12,238 nucleotides of DNA from Rhodospirillaceae bacterium UBA3470 (GTDB lineage Bacteria; Pseudomonadota; Alphaproteobacteria; Rhodospirillales; Casp-alpha2), in contig DFRF01000163.1 in assembly GCA_002378125.1 (NCBI GenBank), forward strand, positions 1 through 12,238, read 5' to 3'. Made by a program: the position numbers and the translations under genes. Shown piece by piece: positions 5,385 to 12,185 of the stretch. Position 1 is the first letter of the stretch; each line of letters begins with the position of its first letter. The notes beneath the pieces were generated by a model that worked only from the letters and a program-made list of their open reading frames with translations, had not been told where the DNA came from and made no database searches.

Positions 5385-5690
5385 CTACCAACTAGACTTG
5401 ACCATACCGGGGATCTGCCCGGTTGACGCCAAGTCGCGCAGCGCAATGCGGCTGAGTTTGAATTTGCGATAGTTGCCACGTGGTCGGCCAGAAAGACCGC
5501 AGCGTAGACGAATGCGGGTCGGTGAAGAGTTCCGCGGCAACTCAGCGAGCTTCAGCCGCGCGTTGAACCGCTCCTCGGGAGACTGCGATTCGTCTTTGGC
5601 TATAGCCTTTAAGCGCGCGCGCTTTGAGGCATATTTCTTGGCGAGACGTTCGCGTTTCTGGTTCTTCTGGATGGCGCTTTTCTTAGCCAT
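5385..5690 (-). CDS. rpsN: 30S ribosomal protein S14 (zinc-independent form)
   Basis: S14 binds the 30S head near the decoding region. The 101-residue product is the long, C-minus paralogue. It opens with the basic MAKKSAIQKNQKRERLAKKY and carries LPRNSSPTRIRLRCGLSGRP (51-70). Only one cysteine (Cys64) remains where zinc-type S14 has CxxC pairs. It ends with KLSRIALRDLASTGQIPGMV. It starts with ATG and has GGAG seven bases upstream. The location between rplE and rpsH is standard. A zinc-independent form here is consistent with Proteobacteria. Confidence 0.98.
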   Translation of the reverse strand: MAKKSAIQKNQKRERLAKKYASKRARLKAIAKDESQSPEERFNARLKLAELPRNSSPTRIRLRCGLSGRPRGNYRKFKLSRIALRDLASTGQIPGMVKSSW

Positions 5691-5710
5691 GTTTGATCTC
5701 CACCGAGCGC

Positions 5711-6250
5711 TCAGTTACTGAACGGCATGTTGAAATGCTTTAGCAGGGCTCTCGCCTCCGCATCATTCTTGGCCGTCGTGCAGATAATAATGTCCATGCC
5801 TCGGATTTGGTCGACTTGGTCATAGTCGATTTCCGGGAAGACGATCTGCTCTTTTAGGCCCATCGCGTAATTACCGTTACCGTCGAAGCTCTTTCCTGAC
5901 ACACCCCGGAAGTCCCGAACCCGCGGAAGCGCGATGTTGATAAGACGTTCAAGGAACTCGTAAGCCCGTTCGCGGCGCAAAGTAACCTTGCAGCCAACGA
6001 TCATGTCTTCGCGAAGCTTGAACGTGGCGATAGACTTCTTAGCCCGCGTGATCAAGGGCTTCTGGCCCGAAATGCGGGTTAGGTCTGCGAGAGCGCCATC
6101 GATTTTCTTACGATCCTGGGAGGCTTCGCCCACCCCCATGTTGATGACGACTTTGTCAAGTTTCGGTACTTGCATGATGGAAGCGTAGTCGAACTCTTCC
6201 ATCAGTGCGCCCTTTATGCGATTTTGGTAATCGTTATGAAGATGAGCCAT
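5711..6250 (-). CDS. rplE: 50S ribosomal protein L5
   Basis: L5 binds 5S rRNA and the P-site tRNA elbow in the central protuberance and bridges to S13. The 179-residue product matches the length of E. coli L5. It shows the family signature PKLDKVVINMGVGEA (29-43), GQKPLITRAKKSIATFKLRE, and the C-terminal stretch IRGMDIIICTTAKNDAEARA. ATG start with AGGAT seven bases upstream. It lies 11 bp after rplX and 20 bp before rpsN. Confidence 0.98.
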   Translation of the reverse strand: MAHLHNDYQNRIKGALMEEFDYASIMQVPKLDKVVINMGVGEASQDRKKIDGALADLTRISGQKPLITRAKKSIATFKLREDMIVGCKVTLRRERAYEFLERLINIALPRVRDFRGVSGKSFDGNGNYAMGLKEQIVFPEIDYDQVDQIRGMDIIICTTAKNDAEARALLKHFNMPFSN

Positions 6251-6261
6251 CTGTTCAATCC

Positions 6262-6588
6262 TCAGTTATCGATGACTTCGCCGGAACGTTTCGCGAAACG
6301 TACCTTCCGACCGTCTTCGAGGAATTTGAAACCCACGCGTGTTGGCGCATCATCCTTTGGATCCAAGTGAGATAGGTTCGACACGTCAATTGTGCCTTCC
6401 TTCTCGATAATGCCGCCTGCACTCGTGTTGGTCGGGCGCGTATGGCGCTTGACCTTGTTGACGCCTTGGACGATGACGCGGCCGCGCTTCGAGAAAACCT
6501 TGAGGATTTCGCCGCTCTTTCCTTTGTCACGACCAGTCATGACCATGACCTTGTCGCCCTTCTTAAACTTCGAGAGACCCGACATCAT
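6262..6588 (-). CDS. rplX: 50S ribosomal protein L24
   Basis: L24 is an early-binding assembly initiator of the 50S near the exit tunnel. The 108-residue product has the KOW motif at about 9-30 (KKGDKVMVMTGRDKGKSGEI) and the conserved VNKVKRHTRPTN. It ends with a basic C-terminus. Two tandem ATG codons are possible starts: 6588-6586, which overlaps the rplN stop as ATGA, and 6585-6583. The strong GGAGG at 6597-6593 is four bases from the first and seven from the second, so spacing favours the second; the products differ by one methionine. Close coupling to rplN is clear either way. Confidence 0.97.
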   Translation of the reverse strand: MMSGLSKFKKGDKVMVMTGRDKGKSGEILKVFSKRGRVIVQGVNKVKRHTRPTNTSAGGIIEKEGTIDVSNLSHLDPKDDAPTRVGFKFLEDGRKVRFAKRSGEVIDN

Positions 6589-6953
6589 AATACCTCCGGT
6601 GCCAGCGATATGATCTTCATGTATTGCTTGGCTCTGAGCTCTCGCGTTACTGGGCCAAAGATACGCGTACCAATCGGCTCCCCTTGTTTGTTGATCAATA
6701 CGGCCGCGTTGCTGTCGAAACGGATCGCCGATCCGTCATGACGACGGATATCTTTGGCGGTACGTACGACGACGGCCTGCAAGACTTCACCTTTTTTGAC
6801 GCGACCGCGTGGAATGGCTTCCTTGACGGTCACGACGATGACGTCGCCGACGGAGGCGTATTTGCGCTTCGAACCACCCAGCACTTTGATGCACTGGACC
6901 CGGCGCGCCCCTGAATTGTCGGCAACCTCGAGGTTAGTTTCTGCCTGGATCAT
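6585..6953 (-). CDS. rplN: 50S ribosomal protein L14
   Basis: L14 lies at the subunit interface, binds 16S rRNA bridge elements and is the docking site of the silencing factor RsfS. The 122-residue product has the standard length and is highly conserved: MIQAETNLEVADNSGARRVQ, then KRKYASVGDVIVVTVKEA, and the C-terminal RIFGPVTRELRAKQYMKIIS. ATG start with AGGA seven bases upstream. It is the first gene of the classical spc block and lies 30 bp after rpsQ. No separate promoter is evident in that gap, so S10 and spc genes are probably co-transcribed. Confidence 0.98.
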   Translation of the reverse strand: MIQAETNLEVADNSGARRVQCIKVLGGSKRKYASVGDVIVVTVKEAIPRGRVKKGEVLQAVVVRTAKDIRRHDGSAIRFDSNAAVLINKQGEPIGTRIFGPVTRELRAKQYMKIISLAPEVL

Positions 6954-6983
6954 CGATTGGTCCTTTATTCTCGGCTTACGCGC

Positions 6984-7220
6984 TTACGCGCCGTCGGTGA
7001 TCACTTCCCAGCGCTTCCGTCGCGAAAGCGGTCGGCATTCACGAATACTCACGATATCGCCAATCTTACAGGCATTGGCTTCATCGTGGGCAGCGTACTT
7101 CTTCGAACGACGGATAACCTTCTTGTACAGCTGGTGGGTGAAACGGCGCTCAACACGTACCGTCACAGTTTTGTCTTCCTTGTCGCTAACAACGACACCT
7201 TGCATCACGCGCTTGGGCAT
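6984..7220 (-). CDS. rpsQ: 30S ribosomal protein S17
   Basis: S17 is a primary 16S rRNA-binding protein with an OB fold in the lower 30S body. The 78-residue product begins MPKRVMQGVVVSDKEDKTVT and has the conserved RRFTHQLYKKVIRRSKKYAA. The family signature region is CKIGDIVSIRECRPLSRRKR. It starts with ATG, with AAGGA nine bases upstream. The stop is followed directly by a tandem GCGTAAGC pair that partly covers the last codons; I attach no function to it. It is the last gene of the S10 block. Confidence 0.97.
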   Translation of the reverse strand: MPKRVMQGVVVSDKEDKTVTVRVERRFTHQLYKKVIRRSKKYAAHDEANACKIGDIVSIRECRPLSRRKRWEVITDGA

Positions 7221-7237
7221 TATCTCTATTCCTTAAC

Positions 7238-7441
7238 CTACGGGGCGGCCGAGGCTTGATTGCGCTCACCAAGGATAGTCTTAATGCGCGCAATGCCACG
7301 CCGAACTACTTTTACCCGGGCCGTGTTCTCCAACTGACCGCTGGCTGTCTGGAAACGCAGATTGAATGCTTCCTTGCGGAGCCCCAATAGCTCTTCCTTC
7401 AACTCGTCGTCGCTTTTAGCGCGTGCATCAGCCGCTTTCAT
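7238..7441 (-). CDS. rpmC: 50S ribosomal protein L29
   Basis: L29 is a small helical protein near the tunnel exit, beside L23, where trigger factor and SRP dock. The 67-residue product begins MKAADARAKSDDELKEELLG, continues with the signature KEAFNLRFQTASGQLENTAR, and ends with RGIARIKTILGERN. It starts with ATG, with GGAGGAG about nine bases upstream inside the final codons of rplP. This four-base gap and shared site point to translational coupling. It sits between rplP and rpsQ, the universal order. Confidence 0.97.
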   Translation of the reverse strand: MKAADARAKSDDELKEELLGLRKEAFNLRFQTASGQLENTARVKVVRRGIARIKTILGERNQASAAP

Positions 7442-7445
7442 GGGC

Positions 7446-7865
7446 CTACTCTCCTCCAGTCAAACGGGTTACGAACTTGGTGCGAAGCGGCAGCTTTGCC
7501 GCGGCTAGTTCCATGGCGCGCCGGGCCACGTCGATAGGCACCCCGTCCATTTCGAACATGATTCGACCTGGCTTTACCCGGCAAACCCAGAATTCCGGTG
7601 TCCCCTTACCTTTACCCTGTCGAACCTCAGCCGGTTTCTGGGAAACGGGGACATCTGGAAAGATTCTGATCCACACACGACCAGCACGCTTCATGTGACG
7701 GGTCATGGCACGACGGGCCGCTTCAATTTGGCGGGCCGTGACGCGTTCGGGAGACATCGCCTTTAGACCGTAGGCACCAAAATTCAACGCGGTACCGCCC
7801 TTTGCATTGCCATGGATGCGCCCTTTATGGCCCTTTCGAAATTTCGTTCGTTTTGGTTGCAACAT
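7446..7865 (-). CDS. rplP: 50S ribosomal protein L16
   Basis: L16 contacts A- and P-site tRNA near the peptidyl-transferase centre and is a late assembly protein. The 139-residue product begins MLQPKRTKFRKGHKGRIHGN, with RQIEAARRAMTRHMKRAGRV in the middle. RIFPDVPVSQKPAEVRQGKG (68-87) includes Arg82, which by alignment is the counterpart of the arginine hydroxylated in E. coli L16. ATG start with AAGGA nine bases upstream. It is 27 bp after rpsC. Whether the hydroxylase is present cannot be judged from this window. Confidence 0.98.
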   Translation of the reverse strand: MLQPKRTKFRKGHKGRIHGNAKGGTALNFGAYGLKAMSPERVTARQIEAARRAMTRHMKRAGRVWIRIFPDVPVSQKPAEVRQGKGKGTPEFWVCRVKPGRIMFEMDGVPIDVARRAMELAAAKLPLRTKFVTRLTGGE

Positions 7866-7892
7866 GGTTCTGGTTCCTTAATTCTCGTGGGC

Positions 7893-8570
7893 CTAGCGTT
7901 GTGGCTGCTGCTCTTGGGCCAACTTGTCGAGAGCCATCGGATCATGGGTCCATATGTCACCCTTATATATCCACACCTTGACACCGCAGACTCCATAAGT
8001 GGTCACTGCCGGCGCCTCACCGTAGTCGATATTGGCACGTAACGTGTGGAGAGGCACACGGCCTTCGCGATACCATTGGGTCCGGGCTATTTCTGCACCA
8101 CCCAAACGACCGGCGCAGTTGATCCGGATGCCTCCGGCACCCATGCGCATAGCCGATTGCACAGCGCGCTTCATAGCACGGCGGATTGAAACGCGTCGCT
8201 CCAGTTGTTGGGCGATGTTTTCGGCCACCAACTGTGCATCTACCTCGGGTTTACGAATTTCAATGATATTCAGGTGCACGTCGGAATTGGTCATCTTCGA
8301 CAGTTCGCCACGCAGCTTATCAATGTCGGCGCCCTTCTTGCCGATAACCACCCCCGGACGAGCAGTGTGAATGGTCACGCGGGCTTTTTTCGCTGGGCGT
8401 TCGATCAGAACCTTCGAGACGCCGGCCTGAGCGAGTTTTTCCTTAAGGTAATCGCGGATACGCAAATCTTCATGAAGAAGAGCGCTGTACCCTGAATCGG
8501 CGAACCAGCGCGAGTCCCAGGTCCGATTGATACCAACCCGAAGGCCGATTGGGTTTACTTTCTGGCCCAT
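7893..8570 (-). CDS. rpsC: 30S ribosomal protein S3
   Basis: S3 is in the 30S head at the mRNA entry and takes part in mRNA unwinding with S4 and S5. The 225-residue product opens with MGQKVNPIGLRVGINRTWDS. It has a type II KH domain with its GKKG loop at 77-80 and the C-terminal domain signature GRLGGAEIARTQWYREGRVP. It ends with a short glutamine-rich tail. The ATG overlaps the rplV stop by one base (TAATG), implying translational coupling. Length is close to the E. coli protein (233). Confidence 0.98.
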   Translation of the reverse strand: MGQKVNPIGLRVGINRTWDSRWFADSGYSALLHEDLRIRDYLKEKLAQAGVSKVLIERPAKKARVTIHTARPGVVIGKKGADIDKLRGELSKMTNSDVHLNIIEIRKPEVDAQLVAENIAQQLERRVSIRRAMKRAVQSAMRMGAGGIRINCAGRLGGAEIARTQWYREGRVPLHTLRANIDYGEAPAVTTYGVCGVKVWIYKGDIWTHDPMALDKLAQEQQPQR

Positions 8571-8950
8571 TAAATCGTCTCCTCACGTTCGCGCACGATT
8601 ACCCGCAAATTCGAAAACGGTTTCACAATTCGACCGACACGACCCCGGGCACGGGCACGCCATCGTTTCATGACCATGCTCTTACCGACGGTGCATTCGG
8701 AGACATATAGGCGGTCAACATCAAGTTGGTGATTGTTTTCAGCATTAGCGATTGCGCTTTCTAAAACTTTTTTCACCGCGCCGGCAATTCGGCGCTTCGA
8801 AAAGGTTAATTCCGCCAGGGCTTTTTCGCAGTCCTTGCCGCGAATGGTTTCGGCAACGAGGTTAAGCTTTTGCGGGCTGGTGCGGAGGTTCTTGGCGTAG
8901 GCCATTGCCTCGGCATCGGACAGTGAACGCTCAGCAGCGGGCTTACCCAT
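8570..8950 (-). CDS. rplV: 50S ribosomal protein L22
   Basis: L22 lines the nascent-peptide exit tunnel together with L4; its beta-hairpin is where macrolide-resistance changes occur in other species. The 126-residue product is about 16 longer than E. coli L22, mostly at the N-terminus (MGKPAAERSLSDAEAMAYAK). It has the conserved RTSPQKLNLVAETIRGK and the basic hairpin region near 94-110 (MKRWRARARGRVGRIVKPFS). The ATG start has GAGGGG seven bases upstream, reaching into the rpsS stop region. It is three bases from rpsS and overlaps rpsC by one base. Confidence 0.98.
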   Translation of the reverse strand: MGKPAAERSLSDAEAMAYAKNLRTSPQKLNLVAETIRGKDCEKALAELTFSKRRIAGAVKKVLESAIANAENNHQLDVDRLYVSECTVGKSMVMKRWRARARGRVGRIVKPFSNLRVIVREREETI

Positions 8951-8953
8951 GAC

Positions 8954-9232
8954 TTAGCCCCTCTTCGCTTTCTTGTCGGCGCCGTGCCCGAGGTAAGTGC
9001 GGGTCGGGGAAAACTCACCGAATTTGTGGCCAATCATGTCTTCGTTTACCAATACCGGAATGAACTTCTGCCCATTGTAGACCCCGAAAGTCAGGCCGAC
9101 GAACTGCGGTAGAATAGTTGAACGGCGCGACCAGGTCTTGATCACTGACTTGCGACCGGAAGAACGGGCCTCCTCTGCCTTCTTCAGCAGATAGCCATCC
9201 ACAAACGGTCCCTTCCATACGGATCGAGGCAC
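8954..9232 (-). CDS. rpsS: 30S ribosomal protein S19
   Basis: S19 is in the 30S head, partners S13 and contacts A-site tRNA. The 92-residue product has the standard length. It begins MPRSVWKGPFVDGYLLKKAE and carries TWSRRSTILPQFVGLTFGVY. The signature near the C-terminus is MIGHKFGEFSPTRTYLGHGA. The start is GTG at 9232-9230, supported by the strong AAAGGAGA at 9246-9239, which also contains part of the rplB stop codon; the N-terminus agrees exactly with the family. Neighbours rplB and rplV are as expected. Confidence 0.98.
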   Translation of the reverse strand: MPRSVWKGPFVDGYLLKKAEEARSSGRKSVIKTWSRRSTILPQFVGLTFGVYNGQKFIPVLVNEDMIGHKFGEFSPTRTYLGHGADKKAKRG

Positions 9233-9244
9233 GACCGGTCTCCT

Positions 9245-10075
9245 TTATTTCTTTGCGTGACGGCGGCGCATAATCAACCGGTCCGTCTTCTTATTGGAAC
9301 GCGTCCGCTTGCCCTTAGTGGGCTTGCCCCAAGGGGTCACGGGATGACGGCCGCCGGAAGTTCGGCCTTCGCCGCCGCCATGCGGGTGATCAATGGGGTT
9401 CATAGCAACGCCTCGGACAGCAGGACGTTTGCCGATCCATCGCTTTCGGCCGGCCTTACCAAGTTTGATGTTCTGTTGGTCGGGGTTTGAAACAGCGCCG
9501 ATGGTTGCCATACATTCGGCCCGGATCATCCGTAACTCACCGGAGATTAGGCGAAGTTGCGCGTAGCCTTGGTCTTTACCGATGATCTGCGCATAGGTCC
9601 CGGCAGAACGGGCGATCTGCCCTCCCTTGCCTGGCTTCATTTCCACGTTGTGCACGATCGTGCCGACGGGAATGCTCTGCATGGGCATAGCATTACCTGG
9701 CTTTATATCGGAGGCCAAGCTAGCAATTACCTGGTCCCCTTCGCGGAGACGTTGCGGCGCCAAGATGTAGGCCATTTCGCCGTCTTCATACTTAAGCAGA
9801 GCGATGAAAGCGGTCCGGTTAGGGTCGTACTCTAACCGTTCTACCCTCGCCGGAACATTCATCTTCTGACGTTTGAAATCGACTAGACGGTAGCGGCGCT
9901 TGTGTCCACCGCCACGACGGCGCGCTGTAATGCGACCCTTGTTATTGCGGCCGCCTTTGCTTCGAAGCCCCTCGGTCAGGGACTTCTCCGGCTTGCCTTT
10001 CCATATGCCAGAACGGTCGACGAGCACAAGTCCGCGTTGACCAGGCGTAATCGGTTTATAGGATTTCAGTGCCAT
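9245..10075 (-). CDS. rplB: 50S ribosomal protein L2
   Basis: L2 is one of the most conserved 50S proteins, needed for subunit association and peptidyl-transferase assembly. The 276-residue product begins MALKSYKPITPGQRGLVLVD. It carries GGGHKRRYRLVDFKRQK near the start and KPGKGGQIARSAGTYAQIIG in the middle. The signature MNPIDHPHGGGEGRTSGGRH (225-244) contains His230, equivalent to the functionally important His229 of E. coli. It ends in a basic tail (RLIMRRRHAKK). ATG start with AAAGG upstream, 15 bp after rplW. GC is about 60% in the part counted (9301-9600). Confidence 0.99.
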   Translation of the reverse strand: MALKSYKPITPGQRGLVLVDRSGIWKGKPEKSLTEGLRSKGGRNNKGRITARRRGGGHKRRYRLVDFKRQKMNVPARVERLEYDPNRTAFIALLKYEDGEMAYILAPQRLREGDQVIASLASDIKPGNAMPMQSIPVGTIVHNVEMKPGKGGQIARSAGTYAQIIGKDQGYAQLRLISGELRMIRAECMATIGAVSNPDQQNIKLGKAGRKRWIGKRPAVRGVAMNPIDHPHGGGEGRTSGGRHPVTPWGKPTKGKRTRSNKKTDRLIMRRRHAKK

Positions 10076-10090
10076 TCTTTGGACCTTTCC

Positions 10091-10417
10091 CTAAATCCCA
10101 GTGGTGACATCGATGGATTGCCCCTCGGCCAACGTCACGACGGCTTTTTTGCGGTCCGGACGGCGACCAACCTGGCCTCTGAACCGTTTCGTCTTGCCTT
10201 TTTGAAGGAGCGTGTTGACATTTGTCACCTTGACGTCAAAAAGGCCTTCGACGGCATGCTTGATTTCAAACTTGTTGGCGTCCACCGGCACCCAAAAGCT
10301 TATCTGGTTGAATTCGCTGATCAATGTAGATTTTTCCGTGATGATCGGCGCCCGCACCAGTTCGTAAATGCGTTCTTGGCTGGGTTTCTTATCGCGCAGC
10401 GTGTGGTACTTGCTCAT
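10091..10417 (-). CDS. rplW: 50S ribosomal protein L23
   Basis: L23 surrounds the exit of the nascent-chain tunnel and is the docking site of trigger factor and SRP. The 108-residue product has a basic N-terminal lead of about 17 residues (MSKYHTLRDKKPSQERI). The core then begins YELVRAPIITEKSTL (18-32). KFEIKHAVEGLFDVKVTNVN and the C-terminal RFRGQVGRRPDRKKAVVTL complete the family pattern. The ATG overlaps the rplD stop by four bases (ATGA), so translation is probably coupled. The order rplD, rplW, rplB is invariant in this block. Confidence 0.98.
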   Translation of the reverse strand: MSKYHTLRDKKPSQERIYELVRAPIITEKSTLISEFNQISFWVPVDANKFEIKHAVEGLFDVKVTNVNTLLQKGKTKRFRGQVGRRPDRKKAVVTLAEGQSIDVTTGI

Positions 10418-11040
10418 TTCAGGCGCTCCGTGAGCTGATTCACTGCGTCCCTAGTGAGCACTAAGGTATCGCGGCGGAGAATATCGTATACGTTGGCGCC
10501 AACACTCGGTAATACGTCCAGGCCGATGATGTTACGCGTGGCCTTCGCCAGGTTGTCGTTCACATCTGTACCGTCGATGATCAGGGCCTTGCCCCAACCA
10601 AGTGCATTGAGATTCTTGGCGAAGTCCTGCGTCTTCGGCGAATTGATCTCACCGGAATCGATGATTACTAACTTGCCGTCAGCTTGCTTGGCGGACAGGG
10701 CCGTCTTAAGAGCCAAACGTCGTACCTTTTTTGGCATATCGACGGCGTGACTGCGCACGCGCGGACCGAAGGTGATACCGCCCCCGCGCATTTGTGTAGC
10801 TCGGGCAAAACCCTGACGGGCACGGCCTGTACCCTTCTGGCGGAAGGGCTTGGAACGCGTCCCGTTAACTTCGTTGCGCTCCTTCGTCTTGTGGGTACCC
10901 GCCTGGCGGCGTGACAACTGCCACCTGACAGCGCGGGCCAACAGGTCCTTGCGGACTTCCAGGCCAAAGATGCCTTCATCGAGATTGATGGAGCCTGTCT
11001 TCTTGTTGGCCAGATCAATGACGTCGCATTTCATGGCCAT
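10414..11040 (-). CDS. rplD: 50S ribosomal protein L4
   Basis: L4 helps nucleate 50S assembly and lines the exit tunnel; in E. coli it is also the feedback regulator of the S10 operon. The 208-residue product has the long tunnel loop with RSKPFRQKGTGRARQGFARA (62-81) and RGGGITFGPRVRSHAVDMPK (85-104). It ends with the conserved VYDILRRDTLVLTRDAVNQL. Two starts are possible. ATG at 11040 overlaps the rplC stop by one base (TAATG) but has AAGGA only three bases away. ATG at 11034 (MKCDVIDL) has the same site nine bases upstream and matches the usual family N-terminus better. The true protein may therefore be two residues shorter. Confidence 0.97.
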   Translation of the reverse strand: MAMKCDVIDLANKKTGSINLDEGIFGLEVRKDLLARAVRWQLSRRQAGTHKTKERNEVNGTRSKPFRQKGTGRARQGFARATQMRGGGITFGPRVRSHAVDMPKKVRRLALKTALSAKQADGKLVIIDSGEINSPKTQDFAKNLNALGWGKALIIDGTDVNDNLAKATRNIIGLDVLPSVGANVYDILRRDTLVLTRDAVNQLTERLK

Positions 11041-11864
11041 TATTCCTTCTCTTCTTTTCCGTCCGCAGTTGCGTCGGCATCATCTTCGCCTGGAGCCTCC
11101 GCTTCGATTTCCGCTGGCGTCTTTTCCACGGAGGCTTCCTTCTCTAGCGCAACCTCTTCGACCGGGGCTTTGTCTTCCACCGGGGCGTCGTTGGTCTTTA
11201 GGCCCGCCGGATATGGGGCTTCGTCGGGGCGCGTCTTCTTTACGGCATCTGTGATCCGAACGAAACCACCATTGGCGCCGGGGACCGAACCCCGGATAAG
11301 AATCAGGCCGCGCTCATCATCAACGGCGACAACCTTCAGGTTCTGGGTAGTTACCCGGACGCCACCCATGTGGCCCGCCATCTTCTTGCCCTTGAACACT
11401 TTTCCGGGATCCTGACACTGACCCGTGGAACCTAGGGAACGGTGGTTGATGGATACACCGTGGGATGCCCGCAGGCCGCTAAAGCCATGACGCTTCATGC
11501 CCCCGGCAAAACCCTTGCCGATAGTCGTGCCGCATACATCGACAAACTGGCCAACGACGAAGTGGTTCGCTGAGAATTCGGCGCCCACATCCACTAGGCC
11601 GTCAGCGTTGACCCGGAATTCCGTGAGCTTACGCTTCGGTTCTACTTTCGCCTTAGCGAAGTGGCCGCTCATTCCCTTAGAGACGTTCTTCACTTTCGCA
11701 GTGCCCCAACCCATCTGGACGGCGTTGTAGCCATCCGTAACTTCGGTGCGCTGGGAGACCACTTGGACATTCTCCATTTTCAGCACGGTGACCGGCACGT
11801 GCTGGCCGCTTTCATCGAATCGGCGCGTCATGCCTATTTTTTGAACGAGTAGACCGGTACGCAT
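11040..11864 (-). CDS. rplC: 50S ribosomal protein L3 with acidic C-terminal tail
   Basis: L3 is an early 50S assembly protein whose central extension reaches the peptidyl-transferase centre. The core begins MRTGLLVQKIGMTRRFDESG. It includes GFSGLRASHGVSINHRSLGS (127-146) and GQCQDPGKVFKGKKMAGHMG (148-167), where Gln151 aligns with the glutamine methylated by PrmB in E. coli. The core ends near residue 209 (FVRITDAVKK). The full length is 274, about 65 longer than E. coli L3. Residues 225-274 are almost entirely Glu, Asp, Ala, Pro, Val and Lys, with a clear acidic excess, which is unusual for a ribosomal protein. Alphaproteobacterial L3 proteins often carry acidic tails. ATG start, GAGGA seven bases upstream, 12 bp after rpsJ. 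Confidence 0.98.
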   Translation of the reverse strand: MRTGLLVQKIGMTRRFDESGQHVPVTVLKMENVQVVSQRTEVTDGYNAVQMGWGTAKVKNVSKGMSGHFAKAKVEPKRKLTEFRVNADGLVDVGAEFSANHFVVGQFVDVCGTTIGKGFAGGMKRHGFSGLRASHGVSINHRSLGSTGQCQDPGKVFKGKKMAGHMGGVRVTTQNLKVVAVDDERGLILIRGSVPGANGGFVRITDAVKKTRPDEAPYPAGLKTNDAPVEDKAPVEEVALEKEASVEKTPAEIEAEAPGEDDADATADGKEEKE

Positions 11865-11876
11865 GAGTCTGTCCTC

Positions 11877-12185
11877 TTAAAGCTTAATCTCGACGTCGAC
11901 GCCGGCGGCTAGATCGAGCTTCATGAGCGCATCGACGGTCTGTGGGGTCGGGTCGAGAATGTCTAACACCCGCTTGTGGGTGCGAATTTCGAATTGCTCG
12001 CGAGACTTCTTATCGATATGTGGCGAGCGAAGGACGGTGTATTTATCGATCCGAGTGGGAAGCGGAATCGGGCCGCAGACCGTTGCGCCTGTGCGCTGTG
12101 CCGTGCTGACGATCTCGCCGGCGGACTGATCCAGCACGCGATGATCAAAGGCTTTCAACCGGATGCGAATATTTTGTTGGTCCAT
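11877..12185 (-). CDS. rpsJ: 30S ribosomal protein S10 (NusE)
   Basis: S10 belongs to the 30S head and, as NusE, also joins transcription antitermination complexes with NusB. The 102-residue product begins MDQQNIRIRLKAFDHRVLDQ and has the signature region SPHIDKKSREQFEIRTHKR (54-72). It ends VDALMKLDLAAGVDVEIKL. It is the first gene of the S10 block. The start ATG at 12185-12183 is preceded by a doubled AAGGGTAAGGG purine stretch that gives ample Shine-Dalgarno pairing. Only 53 bases upstream are visible, so its own promoter or co-transcription with tuf, the usual upstream neighbour, cannot be decided here. Confidence 0.98.
   Translation of the reverse strand: MDQQNIRIRLKAFDHRVLDQSAGEIVSTAQRTGATVCGPIPLPTRIDKYTVLRSPHIDKKSREQFEIRTHKRVLDILDPTPQTVDALMKLDLAAGVDVEIKL

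Noticed and set aside
6976..6990. Tandem GCGTAAGC at the rpsQ stop
   Set aside because: It is a two-copy 8-base repeat partly inside coding sequence; too short to call a functional repeat.
6754..7236. 160-codon plus-strand frame opposite rplN and rpsQ
   Set aside because: Antisense to conserved genes across their junction; low-complexity Thr/Ser/Arg product without a ribosome site.
9902..10438. 178-codon plus-strand frame opposite rplB and rplW
   Set aside because: It lies wholly antisense to two highly conserved genes and shows no family features.
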